Assembly: GCA_001599975.1 (NCBI GenBank)
Contig: BCIO01000004.1
Coordinates: 1,091,434-1,155,433, forward strand
DNA from: Cystobasidiopsis lactophilus
Taxonomy: Eukaryota > Basidiomycota > Agaricostilbomycetes > Agaricostilbales > Chionosphaeraceae
Length of the DNA: 64,000 nt
Direction of reading: 5' to 3'
The position numbers and the translations under genes were made by a program. Positions 53,753 through 63,296 of this stretch are shown here, piece after piece. The notes under the pieces were generated by a model. The model was not told the DNA's origin. It made no database searches and worked only from the letters and a program-made list of their open reading frames with translations. Position 1 is the first letter of the stretch; every line of letters starts with the position of its first letter.

Positions 53753-54873
53753 TCACACGCCACCTTGGACTTCGACGCCCTTGAGCTTCCCTTCCTTGAA
53801 CTCTTGCGCAACCTGACTGCAAGTGAGAAATTCGATGCCTTCAAACTGTTTGAGCCACGCCACGAAGCGCTGGTGGAGCTGCAAGATGTGCGGTTTCCCG
53901 CTGGATTGGGGGTGGATGGTCAATGGGAAGACGAAGGTATCGTTATCGGCGTAGAAGGCTGAGAACATGTCTTGCCAGTTCTGCTGGATGACGGCCGGGC
54001 TCACGTAGCCGTGTGAGTTGGGCGCTTGGGTGACAAAGTTGAACGCCGCGAAGCTGAATGATTGCATCGAGACATTATCGCTGTCATCACTGCAGCAGTA
54101 GGTTGAAGCTTACTCTGTGCAGTCCCAGTTGCCTGGGATCTCGACGATGGTGTCCGATGGCTTGATCGCCTTCATGGGCTTCATCCACGTCTCAGGATCC
54201 TTGGAGTAGTCGACCGGGGTGTGCAAGTCCGAGTAGTCGGCAGCCCAATGCACCTGGCAGTCGTGGGCCATGAGCGAATGGTCGTATTCCAGCTTGAACT
54301 CTTCAAGCAAGCGAATCGTGCGCGGGCCGGCACTCCAATTCGGCGCGATGAAGCCTTCGCGCCCTTGCTTCTAAGTCTTTATGTTTGAGTTTCGCAATTT
54401 GGCCATACCTTTAGGATAGGTGCCAACGAAATGTTGGTAGACCTGAATCGACTTGGCGAGCACCTTACGCTCTTGCTCCTCGGTCAAGGCGCTTGGCTCT
54501 TCGTGGCAGTAACCGTGCAGGCCTCTGGAGGGTTTGAAGTCAGCCTTGTCGTCATTCCACTGGGATCTGACTCGCATTTCGTGCCCGGCATCGACAATCT
54601 TGCGGCACTGGTCGGGAAAGGATTCAATCGTGTGCGAGGGGATGTTGAAGGTCCCTGGGATCTTGTGCTCTTCAAAGAACCGTAGCAGTCTATCTAGTCC
54701 GACCTGTTGATGGGGTATCAGTCTTGCTTGCGAAACGAAAAACCACTTACAGTCGCGCCAAATATGCCCCTGGAAAGCGTGGTAGCATCCGGCAAGATGC
54801 CATTCCCAGTTGCCAACCAAGCTGAACATGCATCCACATCAATACAATACAGAACGATGGCGCGTTTGGGCAT
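53753..54873 (-). CDS. Polysaccharide deacetylase-family protein, cytosolic type
   Basis: NodB-fold carbohydrate or amide deacetylase. The first exon MPKRAIVLYCIDVDACSAWL holds the metal-binding Asp pair; the next reads VGLDRLLRFFEEHKIPGTFN with IPSHTIESFP. The HxxxH metal motif is HGYCHEEPSALTEEQ. GFIAPNWSAGPRTIRLLEEF, VHWAADYSDLHTPVDYS and IVEIPGNWDCTE follow, then FPLTIHPQSSGKPHILQLHQ near the C-terminus. Lack of a signal peptide and this particular set of blocks fit the peptidoglycan-deacetylase-like or allantoinase-like subgroup of fungal cytosolic proteins rather than secreted chitin deacetylases. The family-typical GHEIGLHGYCHE is only obtained if one intron begins with GC (GCGAGT, near 54578), giving AT|A for Ile. 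The start is the ATG at 54873. Confidence 0.85.
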
Positions 54874-55574
54874 CTCGGTCGCCGTCGAAGTCGCCGTCGA
54901 AGTGAGAGAGTGGTTAGGTGTCGATTTGAAGTGAACCGCTAAACGAGCGGGCTCGTGGTCTATTATATCCGGACGGTACCCAAATGGCCCTGTTCGAATG
55001 GACAGAAAGTGTTACGAGTGGCTAGTGAAGGGCGTAATGAGAACCGAGCCGGAGCCGAGCCGATTTCATTTCACGTTCCTTTCCTACAGGCCTCCTTCTT
55101 TTGGGCGCTAAATGATATCGCTTGGGTTTCACAATCTCTGTCCATTCTGTTAATGACCCTGCAGCCGATGAGAAGCTGCAGCATTGGAACCAGGGGCAAA
55201 AAGGACGCGAAAGCACCAAAAGTGACACTTCTGGCCCGGTTTTGTCCCAAATTGCCAGGGAACTTCGCTCCTAAACGCCCTGATGGCTTCTTGGTGCAAA
55301 AATGATCTGACTGAGGATCGAACTCAGGATCTTTCGCGGGCATTGCGGCAGAATTGACATCTGGGAATGTGAAGCGCTAATTTTTGGACCAGCTCGTAAG
55401 ATCGGCGACGCAAAATCGGGAAGATTTGTCAAACAACGCACAACGTAATGACCACTATACCATCAGACCGCCGGAATTGGCCGGACTGCAAAGCGGGCCA
55501 AAACATTTCTTAAAACTTGCAAAAACCACCCCCACCTCGCATCCACCCCTCGCTCCGGCGCGGAACTTACCTTC
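54874..55574. other. Intergenic upstream of the LINE
   Basis: About 700 bases: deacetylase promoter region and the 5' flank or leader of the retrotransposon. It contains a tRNA-like B-box on the minus strand (55311-55323), annotated separately. Confidence 0.45.
55300..55400 (-). other. tRNA-like Pol III B-box segment, not a convincing tRNA
   Basis: Read on the minus strand, CTGAGTTCGATCCTCAG forms a perfect T-arm with a good B-box, followed by TCAGATCA, and about 90 bases upstream GATCTTA can pair with TCAGATC at six of seven positions as an acceptor stem. A D-arm-like GCTGGTC..AGC lies between. I cannot fold a proper anticodon arm, so this is at most a decayed tRNA or a tRNA-derived SINE head next to the LINE. 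Confidence 0.25.
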
Positions 55575-58500
55575 ATGTTCGGCTCCACCCTCCCCGATTC
55601 TTCCTCTGGTCTCATTCTGCGCCGATGCACCAAGGTCGAGGAAGCTATTTTGGCAGCCTTCGACGATCCTCACATCTCGGCAGAATACCACCGTCTTATC
55701 AACTCGCATGACAATCCTTATGCAGTGGCCAATCACGTGCTCTACACCACCGCCAACCATGACGGCAGCCGTGTGGCCGTAGGCTTCGGAACGGCGGCCG
55801 CAGCTTCTTTGGCAGCATCATTCGACCTGGTCATTGACGGCGTCCCCCTTGCTGCGCCGATCGCCACTCCCGAAGCAAATCCAGTCTCCAATGCTGCTCT
55901 GGACGTCTCCAGGTCGAACACCTTTGGTCAAGCGGCGCGCGATATAGCCGAGTCCGGAAATCAGCTTGCCAGCGATCTCCGGATCATGAGGCAGGATCTT
56001 TCTCGCATCAGCACTGATGTCGATACTCTGAGAGTGGCCAGTAACTCAAGTAAGATCTGCTTCGATATCTCTTACCCTAAACTCAAACCATTTTGGCAGA
56101 CACCGAACAGATTGGAGCGCTCACTACGCTGCTTACAATGTCCACTCGACAACAAATTGAGCAGCACCATGACACCACAGTCATGCTCTCTAAGCAGACC
56201 CTCTTGCAGCAAATCTCTCACCAACTGGTCCAGGCCCGGATTCAATTCGACAGGGACTACAGCAGCCAGAGGCCTCCTCTTGGCACCCTCAAATCCGACT
56301 ACGACACGGCCAAAGCGACCCTCAAAGCTCGTATTCAGCAACTGGAAGAAGACGAGACACTCGCCTTCGCAAACTTGCTATCACCCATCCGCCAGCGCAT
56401 CGAGGACAGCGAAGACACAAGATCCTCCAAGCGAGCCAAAACCGTTGAACCAGAAGAGCCGGGCTCTCAGATCGAGGACCTTGATATTAGCGGCACTTCT
56501 CAAGAAACACAAGGCATCGCCAATCAACTCATCCCGGCCGCAGACGACGACACTCAGTGCGTCCTCACCTTCTCATCTTAAGTTTTCTGCCCCTTCTGAC
56601 TTTGATTGTCTACAGAATGGCCTAAGTGCACATGCTGCTCCTCTCGTATTGGGCCTGCTTCTTCTTCATCACTCTACTCCTGCAATCCAAATAGCCTTAA
56701 TCCTGTCGTTGTTACCTTTATCCACCGCTCAAACTACTCCACTGAGCACCATCAGCACCTTTGCACTGAATGTCCAAGGATTTGGGAACGCCACCCAAGC
56801 TCGCCAACTCTCTGACTGCATCAACGAGGTCAACCCTCTTGCCGTGGCCTTAACGGAGACTCAGCTTCCCGCTCACAAACAGACCCTGGTGCCTGCTCTC
56901 CTCCCTCGGCGCTACATGTCCTTTCATGAACCGGCTCTGCCGACTCCCAATGGCCACACCTACAAATGGGGCGCCTCGCTGCTTGTCCTCCCTCAGTACT
57001 GTCCTCAACGGGTCCTCATTCCACCAGATTCCTCTCTGACTGGACGTGTGGTCGCTGTTGATCTGCTTCTCCCCACCTCTCATGGCCTCACCGAGAAGAT
57101 GCGCATTTGCTCCATCTATGCCCCCTTCCGAGATGCTCTACCCACTGATTCAGATCCCTCTCTAAACAATTATGCCAATCCTGAAGTGTTTTGGATGTCG
57201 CTCGCTCGCCTGGTCACAAGCGGTCCAAAGCGCTACATCTTAATGGGGGACTTTAATGCCACCCTCGATAATAGCGAGACATGGAACGGCACATGCTCTA
57301 ATGTCACCTCTAGACGGGCTTATCAGGCTTTCCTTGCATGCACCGGCGCATTTGATGCCTGGAGATCTGAAGGTGACGTGACTTGTGCACGATCCTGGAC
57401 GTGGCAGCTCCATGCCGACCAAAGAGTTCAACGGATCCTTGATCGCGCATGCTCTTCGTCTCCTGCTGGCACAACCACGATCGGTATAGCCAAGGAGCCC
57501 AACAGTCGGCGAGACTCGTTCATGCTCTCCACCGACCACCGACTAATTCGCTTTGATTGCTTGATCCCATCTGGAACCGGTCAAAACACTCTACTTGACC
57601 CTCTTTCTTTCACTTCTGATCCCCCACGATGTCGCATTAAAGTCCCGAAGGCGAAAAAAGAAGAGCATTACAAAGCGTTTCGCGAGTCTGCGGGTGCCTT
57701 ATGTCCTCCCCTTGAGAATGATATTCAATCTGACACTGAATTTGACCAGGTACTTGATTCTTTGACAAGGGCTATCCGCAAGGCCTCTCATGAGGCCTTT
57801 GGTCTATCTCACTCAAGCTCCCCTGCTCCACCACCAAGATTTCGATCCTCCGACGAGCGCCGCATGAAGTCTAATGCTCAAAATTACAATATCTTGATCG
57901 CAGCTTACCGCTATGGTCGTCTTCCAGCTCGCTTAGCGCAGACTCCGCACCTTTGGAAACAGCACACACGAGTGCTAGTCGCTCTTCGAACAAAGCCCGG
58001 GCTCGACTATGCCGCTGCAGCTCGAGAACTCTCGCGCAATACTTTCTTAGAGCTTGGGAAACTAGAGAGGCGCAACGACCGGCAGCGCATACAGACGCGC
58101 AGCCTAACTACCCAAAAGGCACTAGGTGAGGGAAAAATATCCGTAAAACAACTCATGCGCTCTCTGAATCCATCTTACTTGCCCAGAGCAGTTGAGCATC
58201 CGGTCACAGCAGCTCTTGTAAGCAAGCCCAGTGAGGTTCAGAAGTTGCATGTCGAGAATGCTAAGGCTCGCTTCCAGGCTGCTCCCCTGTCAGCGGAGGC
58301 CGATAAACCATGGATGCAAACTGCTTCAGCTGTACGTTTTGAACAGTCTCCTGAGCGCTTTCAGTGGCCACAGCTAATGACACTCGCCAACCTCAGGCAA
58401 ACCTTGTCCCGGGGGAAAGCACGACCAAGCCCCGGCGTTGATGCGATAGAAAAATGGGTGCTAAGGCTCTTAGATGGTCGCATGTACGATGTAGTCCTTA

Positions 58501-61500
58501 AAGTATTGAATTACATGATCCAGCACACCTATGTCCCCCCAAAGTTGCAGCGAACCAGGGTGGCGATGATCTACAAGCAGAAAGGGCGCCTCACTGACCT
58601 TGACAACTATCGCTTTGTGTCTATGGCGAACCAGTTCGCGGTCATTGTTTCTTCCTGGTATACACAATGCCTGCAAGCCTTTGTTAACAAAAATGCTCTT
58701 TTGCCACCTTTCCAGATTGGAGCCTCAACGTCCTCTCACCTGAGAGATCTCAACAGTGCCATCTCACAGCTAAAGTGCTATGCAGACCGCAACAAAGTTT
58801 CGTTGTTCTTGATGAAGCGTGACAAGACCAAGGGCTTCGATAGGCAGCACCCCCAGGCTCAAGATGACGTGTATGACTTCTATTCCTTAGGGGACCAAGC
58901 GAAGGCGTTCAGTAAGGCTCTGCGAAGCAATGTCAGTGCGTCTATCCAAACAGCATATGGCATGACCGAGTCGTTCACCTTGATGGACGGCATCTGCCGC
59001 CAAGGTTTCCCCACGGCCCTGTTAGAGTTCTGCTTAGCGTCAGGAATGATCAGCCATTATGCCCATGATGAGCTGGTTCGGACTGGAAGGGTGCTCACAT
59101 TGCGCACTATGAACGCAAAGAACCGACACTGCAATGCCGACGATGCCACTATTGAAATGTCCGCCCTGCAATGCGTGGATGATGAGGTTGATGTGGCCTC
59201 GTCAGCTGAGACACTCACATTCCAAGTGGAGCTGAAAGAACTCTGTCAAGCCGTCTATGGTGAGCAGACCGACTTCGCCAAGAAGACTGCATTTACCATT
59301 ATCGGCCCTGACCTTGCCACCATTGAGTCCTTGCCCATCAAAAGTGGAACTGTGACCCACAATGTCCCTAAAGTAACTAAGCTGAAGATGGTTCGGGTGA
59401 CGGCCAATGACCAAAGTGACCATTACGACAGCCTGAAGTCCGAGATTGAGCTCTTCACCATCCCTGTACTCCCTACACGAATTCACTTGCCGCTTCTTGT
59501 GAAGATAGTAAACGAAGCCTTGCTCCCTCGCATTCTTGGTCGCCTGCGGATTCAGACCATCACGAACCACGCAGCAGGTCAGCTCGACTGCCTGGTGGTC
59601 AAGAAGATTAAACAGTTTATGCACGTACCCTATGCACCTGATGCAGACGTAATGACACTGCCTGTGGCGAAGCGAGGATTTGGTCTGATTAGTATTCAGA
59701 AGGCCAACTTCTATCTGGCTGTCGAGGGACTCACCAGGGATCTCAATCACAAGAACCCCGCTCTTCGTACCCTTGCCCATCTCACCAAAACTGACGTCGA
59801 ATGTCAGCTGAACAGGTGCTGCTCCATATTTGAACGAGTGCCGCCTTACCCCCAACGCATCAAGGCCTTCCTCCCGGGAGAATGGATCAGCGCTCTCTCT
59901 TACTTGAATGACTATGCGATCACTGTGCGACACTCACACCAGACGGAATGGTACACAGGCGACGTCTCTGTACAGCATGCCATAACTCGCCATTGTGCCC
60001 TTGCTGGCAAGGATCTCCCAGTCCAAATGCTCTCTAGCCTGAAGCTGTGGAAGTCAGGGGCATGGCATGATGGCCGGCTTGTAGCTGAGCGGCGCCGATT
60101 TCCACAACCACTTGAAGACCTCCTCGGCGAGCTTGACCTGAGACAGTTGACGGGCACCTCCAGCGAGCAAGATCTTCTCTGGTTATCAGCAGACCAACAA
60201 AGGACGCTCCTATGGCAGGACTTGAGACAACTGGTGGACTATGCTCGCAAACGATATTCGACGTCCAGGATCAACGGAGGTGACGTGCGTGTGTGGGCAT
60301 CGGATGGTTCTCAAGTGCCGGCTGATGCGACTTGGCTGGAGCCTCGAACAGTTACGGCAGCTACAGTTGGGTTCATTTCCACCTCCGCTACACTGCCCCC
60401 ATATTGTGGCATTGTCCATGGCGAACTTGCCGGCCTCCTCCTCTCTGCCGCTACCGATGACATACATAGAACCCACTCGTATCCACGAGGACCTTCTGTC
60501 TTGCTGTGTGACCGCCTGTCCGCTGTGGATCGCTTGAACCTCGCCCTGCAAACGGAGGATAAGTTTCAACTTGAGAAGCGACAAGTAGGCAGGTCGCTTT
60601 ACCTTGCTGTCTTCGACCTCCTGCAAAAGCGTCAGCAGTCTAAAGTGCGATGGATCAAGGCTCACACTGACGGGGATGATGACTTCTCGAGGCTGAATGA
60701 TGCTGCTGACCACCTGGCAGCCTTAGAACGAGAGTCAGCATCGCCCTCGCTGATGCCTTGGCCGACCGCTTACTTTGAGACATACACGTTATATCATCCC
60801 GAGCTGGGATACCTCGAAGGAGGACTTAAGGACCCGCTCTCTGCGCTGTACGAGCGAAAGCAACTCACCTTGTTATCCGCCAACGTACAGGCTAACATGA
60901 TTCCTGAGCTCCGACACTGTCAATCACTTGTCCCACCTCCAGAATGGCTGTACAAATACACACCTTATGGCTATAGCGCCTCCATCCAATTGCTTATCCG
61001 CTCCCGCACTCTGCCCACCCGAGAACGTGAATACTCTCGCCTTCGCAGTGACGACGAAAGACTCACCTTTGATACAGCATGTGTTCTATGCGATAGTGGG
61101 CAGCCGGAGACCGAACGCCATCTGTTTGCAGATTGTGCGCATGCCAAACGAGCCTATGAGACCGCCGGTCGACAATTAGCCGATCGTGTGGTCAAGATAA
61201 TGGAGAAGAAAGGAGCCTTTCTTACAGTGCCGCAGAAATACACCATCAGGCAACACTCCACTGAGCTCTTGGGTGACAGCGCTCTGTGGCCAAACCGTGA
61301 ATACCTCGGATATATGGGCTTGACACCTGACCTCAACGACCCACCGTTAGACCCCAAGAGAGAAGATCACAAGAAACTCCTGTATAACCTGCATTGGACA
61401 TGGCACGAGGTGATGGTGAAGCAAGCAGCTTACATTTGGGCAGCCAGGCAATCAAAGGTCTGGCAGCTTCGTCAGGATGCGGCTCAAGCACGGCATGAGG

Positions 61501-62050
61501 AAGGTGACCTACCTCCTGACGGCGCTGAAGGCCTCGATGACCTGCTGGAGTAGAAAGGGGTGTACGCCGAAGTGAGCAGGCCTTCCAAGCCAGCAGCGAG
61601 CCAGAGGGTGCCATCTGATTCTGCACAAGACCATGTGAGCTGAATGAGCCGGTGCAGCATTCGGCCAGGACATCTGAACATGAAGACGTACATTGATCAT
61701 GGGCGCTCGGCTTGGCGATAGGTCGGGCCTCACTCACTCTCCCCTGCCTTTCTGAACACATCCTTGACCCACACCCTCTGGCCAGACTCTACTTGAGCTG
61801 ATCCGAGCACGAATTCGAAGGGAGACTGGGAACAGACGCACCTCTGGGCCCTTCAGCACATGAACATGCTCTCGCTGCTCCTCGGTCTGTCCGCCGCAAA
61901 GATGACGCTGGCCCTCTCTCGACTGCTCCTCCTTGACGCCGCGCCCTCCGTGATGGTCATGCCGCCGGTGCTGAGCAACTTTGCTGGTCGTCGCATGCCA
62001 AAGAAACGCGGCCAGCCTGGCCAGGCTTCTTTTGGCACGTGAGCAACGGA
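55560..62050 (+). mobile_element. Non-LTR (LINE) retrotransposon, possibly Tad/I-like
   Basis: A long coding region with the order apurinic-type endonuclease, reverse transcriptase, RNase H, C-terminal zinc knuckle identifies a LINE with an RNase H domain, a layout known from the Tad and I groups. It copies itself through RNA by target-primed reverse transcription. All catalytic residues that I can identify are present and no stop interrupts the frame, so it looks young and possibly active. The element ends are not sharp: there is no poly(A) tail, and I cannot point to target-site duplications. The 3' flank from 61554 is GC-rich to about 62050, where an AT-rich hairpin cluster begins. A tRNA-like segment lies just upstream of the 5' end. 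Confidence 0.85.
55575..61553 (+). CDS. LINE polyprotein: endonuclease, reverse transcriptase, RNase H, zinc knuckle
   Basis: The frame is open for 1,992 codons. The N-terminal quarter has a possible ORF1-like region (LRIMRQDLSRISTDVDTLRV). The endonuclease (about 56745-57580) has LNVQGFGN, LTETQL, GDFNATLDNSE and STDHRLIRFD. The reverse transcriptase (about 58390-59800) has KARPSPGVDAIEKW, motif A RDKTKGFD, motif B GICRQGFP and motif C as CVDD. RNase H (about 60290-60740) has ASDGSQ, HGELAGLLL, LLCDRLSAV and WIKAHTDGDDD. The zinc knuckle is CVLCDSGQPETERHLFADC. Between about 56053 and 56620 this frame becomes Ser/Thr/Pro-rich and improbable, whereas another frame there encodes a natural helical stretch (RQQIEQHHDTTVMLSKQTLL). 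GTAAGA..TTGGCAG at 56050-56100 and GTGCGT..(ACAG or TAAG) at about 56555-56630 could splice the helical frame in. Confidence 0.88.
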   Translation: MFGSTLPDSSSGLILRRCTKVEEAILAAFDDPHISAEYHRLINSHDNPYAVANHVLYTTANHDGSRVAVGFGTAAAASLAASFDLVIDGVPLAAPIATPEANPVSNAALDVSRSNTFGQAARDIAESGNQLASDLRIMRQDLSRISTDVDTLRVASNSSKICFDISYPKLKPFWQTPNRLERSLRCLQCPLDNKLSSTMTPQSCSLSRPSCSKSLTNWSRPGFNSTGTTAARGLLLAPSNPTTTRPKRPSKLVFSNWKKTRHSPSQTCYHPSASASRTAKTQDPPSEPKPLNQKSRALRSRTLILAALLKKHKASPINSSRPQTTTLSASSPSHLKFSAPSDFDCLQNGLSAHAAPLVLGLLLLHHSTPAIQIALILSLLPLSTAQTTPLSTISTFALNVQGFGNATQARQLSDCINEVNPLAVALTETQLPAHKQTLVPALLPRRYMSFHEPALPTPNGHTYKWGASLLVLPQYCPQRVLIPPDSSLTGRVVAVDLLLPTSHGLTEKMRICSIYAPFRDALPTDSDPSLNNYANPEVFWMSLARLVTSGPKRYILMGDFNATLDNSETWNGTCSNVTSRRAYQAFLACTGAFDAWRSEGDVTCARSWTWQLHADQRVQRILDRACSSSPAGTTTIGIAKEPNSRRDSFMLSTDHRLIRFDCLIPSGTGQNTLLDPLSFTSDPPRCRIKVPKAKKEEHYKAFRESAGALCPPLENDIQSDTEFDQVLDSLTRAIRKASHEAFGLSHSSSPAPPPRFRSSDERRMKSNAQNYNILIAAYRYGRLPARLAQTPHLWKQHTRVLVALRTKPGLDYAAAARELSRNTFLELGKLERRNDRQRIQTRSLTTQKALGEGKISVKQLMRSLNPSYLPRAVEHPVTAALVSKPSEVQKLHVENAKARFQAAPLSAEADKPWMQTASAVRFEQSPERFQWPQLMTLANLRQTLSRGKARPSPGVDAIEKWVLRLLDGRMYDVVLKVLNYMIQHTYVPPKLQRTRVAMIYKQKGRLTDLDNYRFVSMANQFAVIVSSWYTQCLQAFVNKNALLPPFQIGASTSSHLRDLNSAISQLKCYADRNKVSLFLMKRDKTKGFDRQHPQAQDDVYDFYSLGDQAKAFSKALRSNVSASIQTAYGMTESFTLMDGICRQGFPTALLEFCLASGMISHYAHDELVRTGRVLTLRTMNAKNRHCNADDATIEMSALQCVDDEVDVASSAETLTFQVELKELCQAVYGEQTDFAKKTAFTIIGPDLATIESLPIKSGTVTHNVPKVTKLKMVRVTANDQSDHYDSLKSEIELFTIPVLPTRIHLPLLVKIVNEALLPRILGRLRIQTITNHAAGQLDCLVVKKIKQFMHVPYAPDADVMTLPVAKRGFGLISIQKANFYLAVEGLTRDLNHKNPALRTLAHLTKTDVECQLNRCCSIFERVPPYPQRIKAFLPGEWISALSYLNDYAITVRHSHQTEWYTGDVSVQHAITRHCALAGKDLPVQMLSSLKLWKSGAWHDGRLVAERRRFPQPLEDLLGELDLRQLTGTSSEQDLLWLSADQQRTLLWQDLRQLVDYARKRYSTSRINGGDVRVWASDGSQVPADATWLEPRTVTAATVGFISTSATLPPYCGIVHGELAGLLLSAATDDIHRTHSYPRGPSVLLCDRLSAVDRLNLALQTEDKFQLEKRQVGRSLYLAVFDLLQKRQQSKVRWIKAHTDGDDDFSRLNDAADHLAALERESASPSLMPWPTAYFETYTLYHPELGYLEGGLKDPLSALYERKQLTLLSANVQANMIPELRHCQSLVPPPEWLYKYTPYGYSASIQLLIRSRTLPTREREYSRLRSDDERLTFDTACVLCDSGQPETERHLFADCAHAKRAYETAGRQLADRVVKIMEKKGAFLTVPQKYTIRQHSTELLGDSALWPNREYLGYMGLTPDLNDPPLDPKREDHKKLLYNLHWTWHEVMVKQAAYIWAARQSKVWQLRQDAAQARHEEGDLPPDGAEGLDDLLE

Positions 62051-62075
62051 AAGAGTAACAAAAATTAGTAGCCTT
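61554..62075. other. 3' flank of the LINE
   Basis: About 520 bases, probably the 3' untranslated region of the element plus flank. Plus- and minus-strand open frames are short and without motifs. Confidence 0.4.
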
Positions 62076-62210
62076 CGTTCAAACACGGCCTAGGCAGAAA
62101 TTGTTTTCTGCCTAACCAAAGTTTGAACATCGTTGCCAAAAATTCGTTACCGGGAATTTCCCGGCTACGGAATTTTGGCAAAAATTTCAAGCCAAAAATT
62201 CCTAACCCAT
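62076..62210. repeat. Two AT-rich hairpins, non-identical
   Basis: Two inverted repeats stand side by side. One runs from GTTCAAAC at about 62078 through AGGCAGAAA..TTTCTGCCT to GTTTGAAC at about 62127. The second runs from GCCAAAAATTCG at about 62137 through CCGGGAATTTCCCGG to GAATTTTGGC at about 62180. They share the GCCAAAAATTCG / GAATTTTGGC arms with the tandem unit that follows, so this is a degenerate or earlier part of the same repeat. Confidence 0.7.
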
Positions 62211-62830
62211 AACAAATTTCAAGCCAAAAATTCGTAGCCAGAAATTCTCTGGCTAGGGAATTTTGGCAAAACACGTGCAAAATTTTAGCAGAGGATAGGA
62301 TAACAGGAATTAGCCTATCCTCAGCCAAAGCCATTTCACATGCAAAGTCCATTTCACATGCAATTTCCCTTCTCCCCTTGGCTGGCTTAGGCCGGCCATG
62401 TGGAGCGTGATGGGCGGCGAGGGGAGAGGCGTAGGCCTTTCGCCTGAGGCGTGGCGCTGGAGCCAGGCCGGAGCCGTTTGCAATGTCACTGTTAACTGTT
62501 AAATTTTCAAGCAAAAAATTCGTAGGCAGAAACAAATTTCAAGCCAAAAATTCGTAACCAGAAAATTTCTGGCTACGAAATTTTGGCAAAACACGTGCAA
62601 AATTTTAGCAACGATAGGATAATGGAAATTAGCCTATCCTCAGCCAAATCCATTTCACATGCAAAGTCAATTTCACATGCAATTTCCCTTCTCCCCTTGG
62701 CTGGCTTAGGCCGGCCATGTGGAGCGTGATGGGCGGCGAGGGGAGAGGCGTAGGCCTTTCGCCTGAGGCGTGAGGTGTGGCGCTGGAGCCAGGCCGGAGC
62801 CGTTTGCAATGTCACTGTTAACTGTTAACT
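62206..62830. repeat. Tandem duplication of a ~320-bp hairpin-bearing unit
   Basis: Two direct copies, about 62211-62508 and 62531-62830, agree at most positions. Each begins ACAAATTTCAAGCCAAAAAT, has a hairpin (CCAGAAATTCTCTGG and relatives), then AAAACACGTGCAAAATTTTA, GGATAGGATAA.., CCTATCCTCAGCCAAA, a 19-nt direct doublet (ATTTCACATGCAAAGTC / ATTTCACATGCAATTT), a palindrome-rich GC block (GGCTTAGGCCGGCCATGTGG) and CACTGTTAACTGTTAA. The GATAGGATAA..TAGCCTATCC pair is a further inverted repeat. No protein is encoded. It looks like a foldback or MITE-type nonautonomous element or a satellite fragment; the family is unknown. Confidence 0.8.
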
Positions 62831-62896
62831 GTTCCCTTTCCCAAGGCTCTGCCTGAAGTTCTGGGGAAATTGTTTGCTGTGGGGATGTGACAAGGA

Positions 62897-63244
62897 TTGG
62901 CTCTTGGCTCTAGAGCTCGGGGAGATTCGAAGCCTTTGGAGATTCAAAGGGACCCCCGACTTGGTCCATCAGCGGCAGGCCGCCCATCGACCATCGACTC
63001 ACAAGCCTTCCCCTGCAACGACGACTCCGCCTGTGTTTGCTTGGCTTTCAGTCTGTTCGGCCTGGTCAAGCAACTTGCAGAGCCTTCAGGACTGGGCGTC
63101 TCCAAGGGTCGACGCCCCGCTACGATAATTGGTCCACAGGCCGGTGCGCTCGATGAGCCATTTTTAGGCGACGCGATGCGCGCCTTAAAGCTTGCAAACC
63201 CTCAGAATGAACATCACTTTGAGGTGTTGTTGGAAGACAGCTGA
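62897..63244 (+). CDS. Doubtful small ORF
   Basis: A 115-codon plus-strand frame between the repeats and the oxidoreductase gene. Its second half (VKQLAEPSGLGVSKGRRPAT; GDAMRALKLANPQNEHHFEV) has a protein-like look, but no family is recognised, no splice partner was found upstream, and the start is not an obvious ATG. It may be the 3' exon of an unrecognised or broken gene whose front was displaced by the repeat cluster. Confidence 0.25.
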   Translation: MALGSRARGDSKPLEIQRDPRLGPSAAGRPSTIDSQAFPCNDDSACVCLAFSLFGLVKQLAEPSGLGVSKGRRPATIIGPQAGALDEPFLGDAMRALKLANPQNEHHFEVLLEDS

Positions 63245-63296
63245 GGGATTCAGGAGATCTAGCCAAACGAGAAGGGGAGCCTCAAAACATGAAATT

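Noticed and set aside
62065-62815. Minus-strand frames of 156 and 80 codons in the hairpin repeats
   Set aside because: They translate the repeat units and hairpin arms and carry no protein family.
62076-62830. LTR or CRISPR array
   Set aside because: Only two long units, with no regular short repeat-spacer pattern, no gag/pol genes and no paired terminal repeats around coding DNA.
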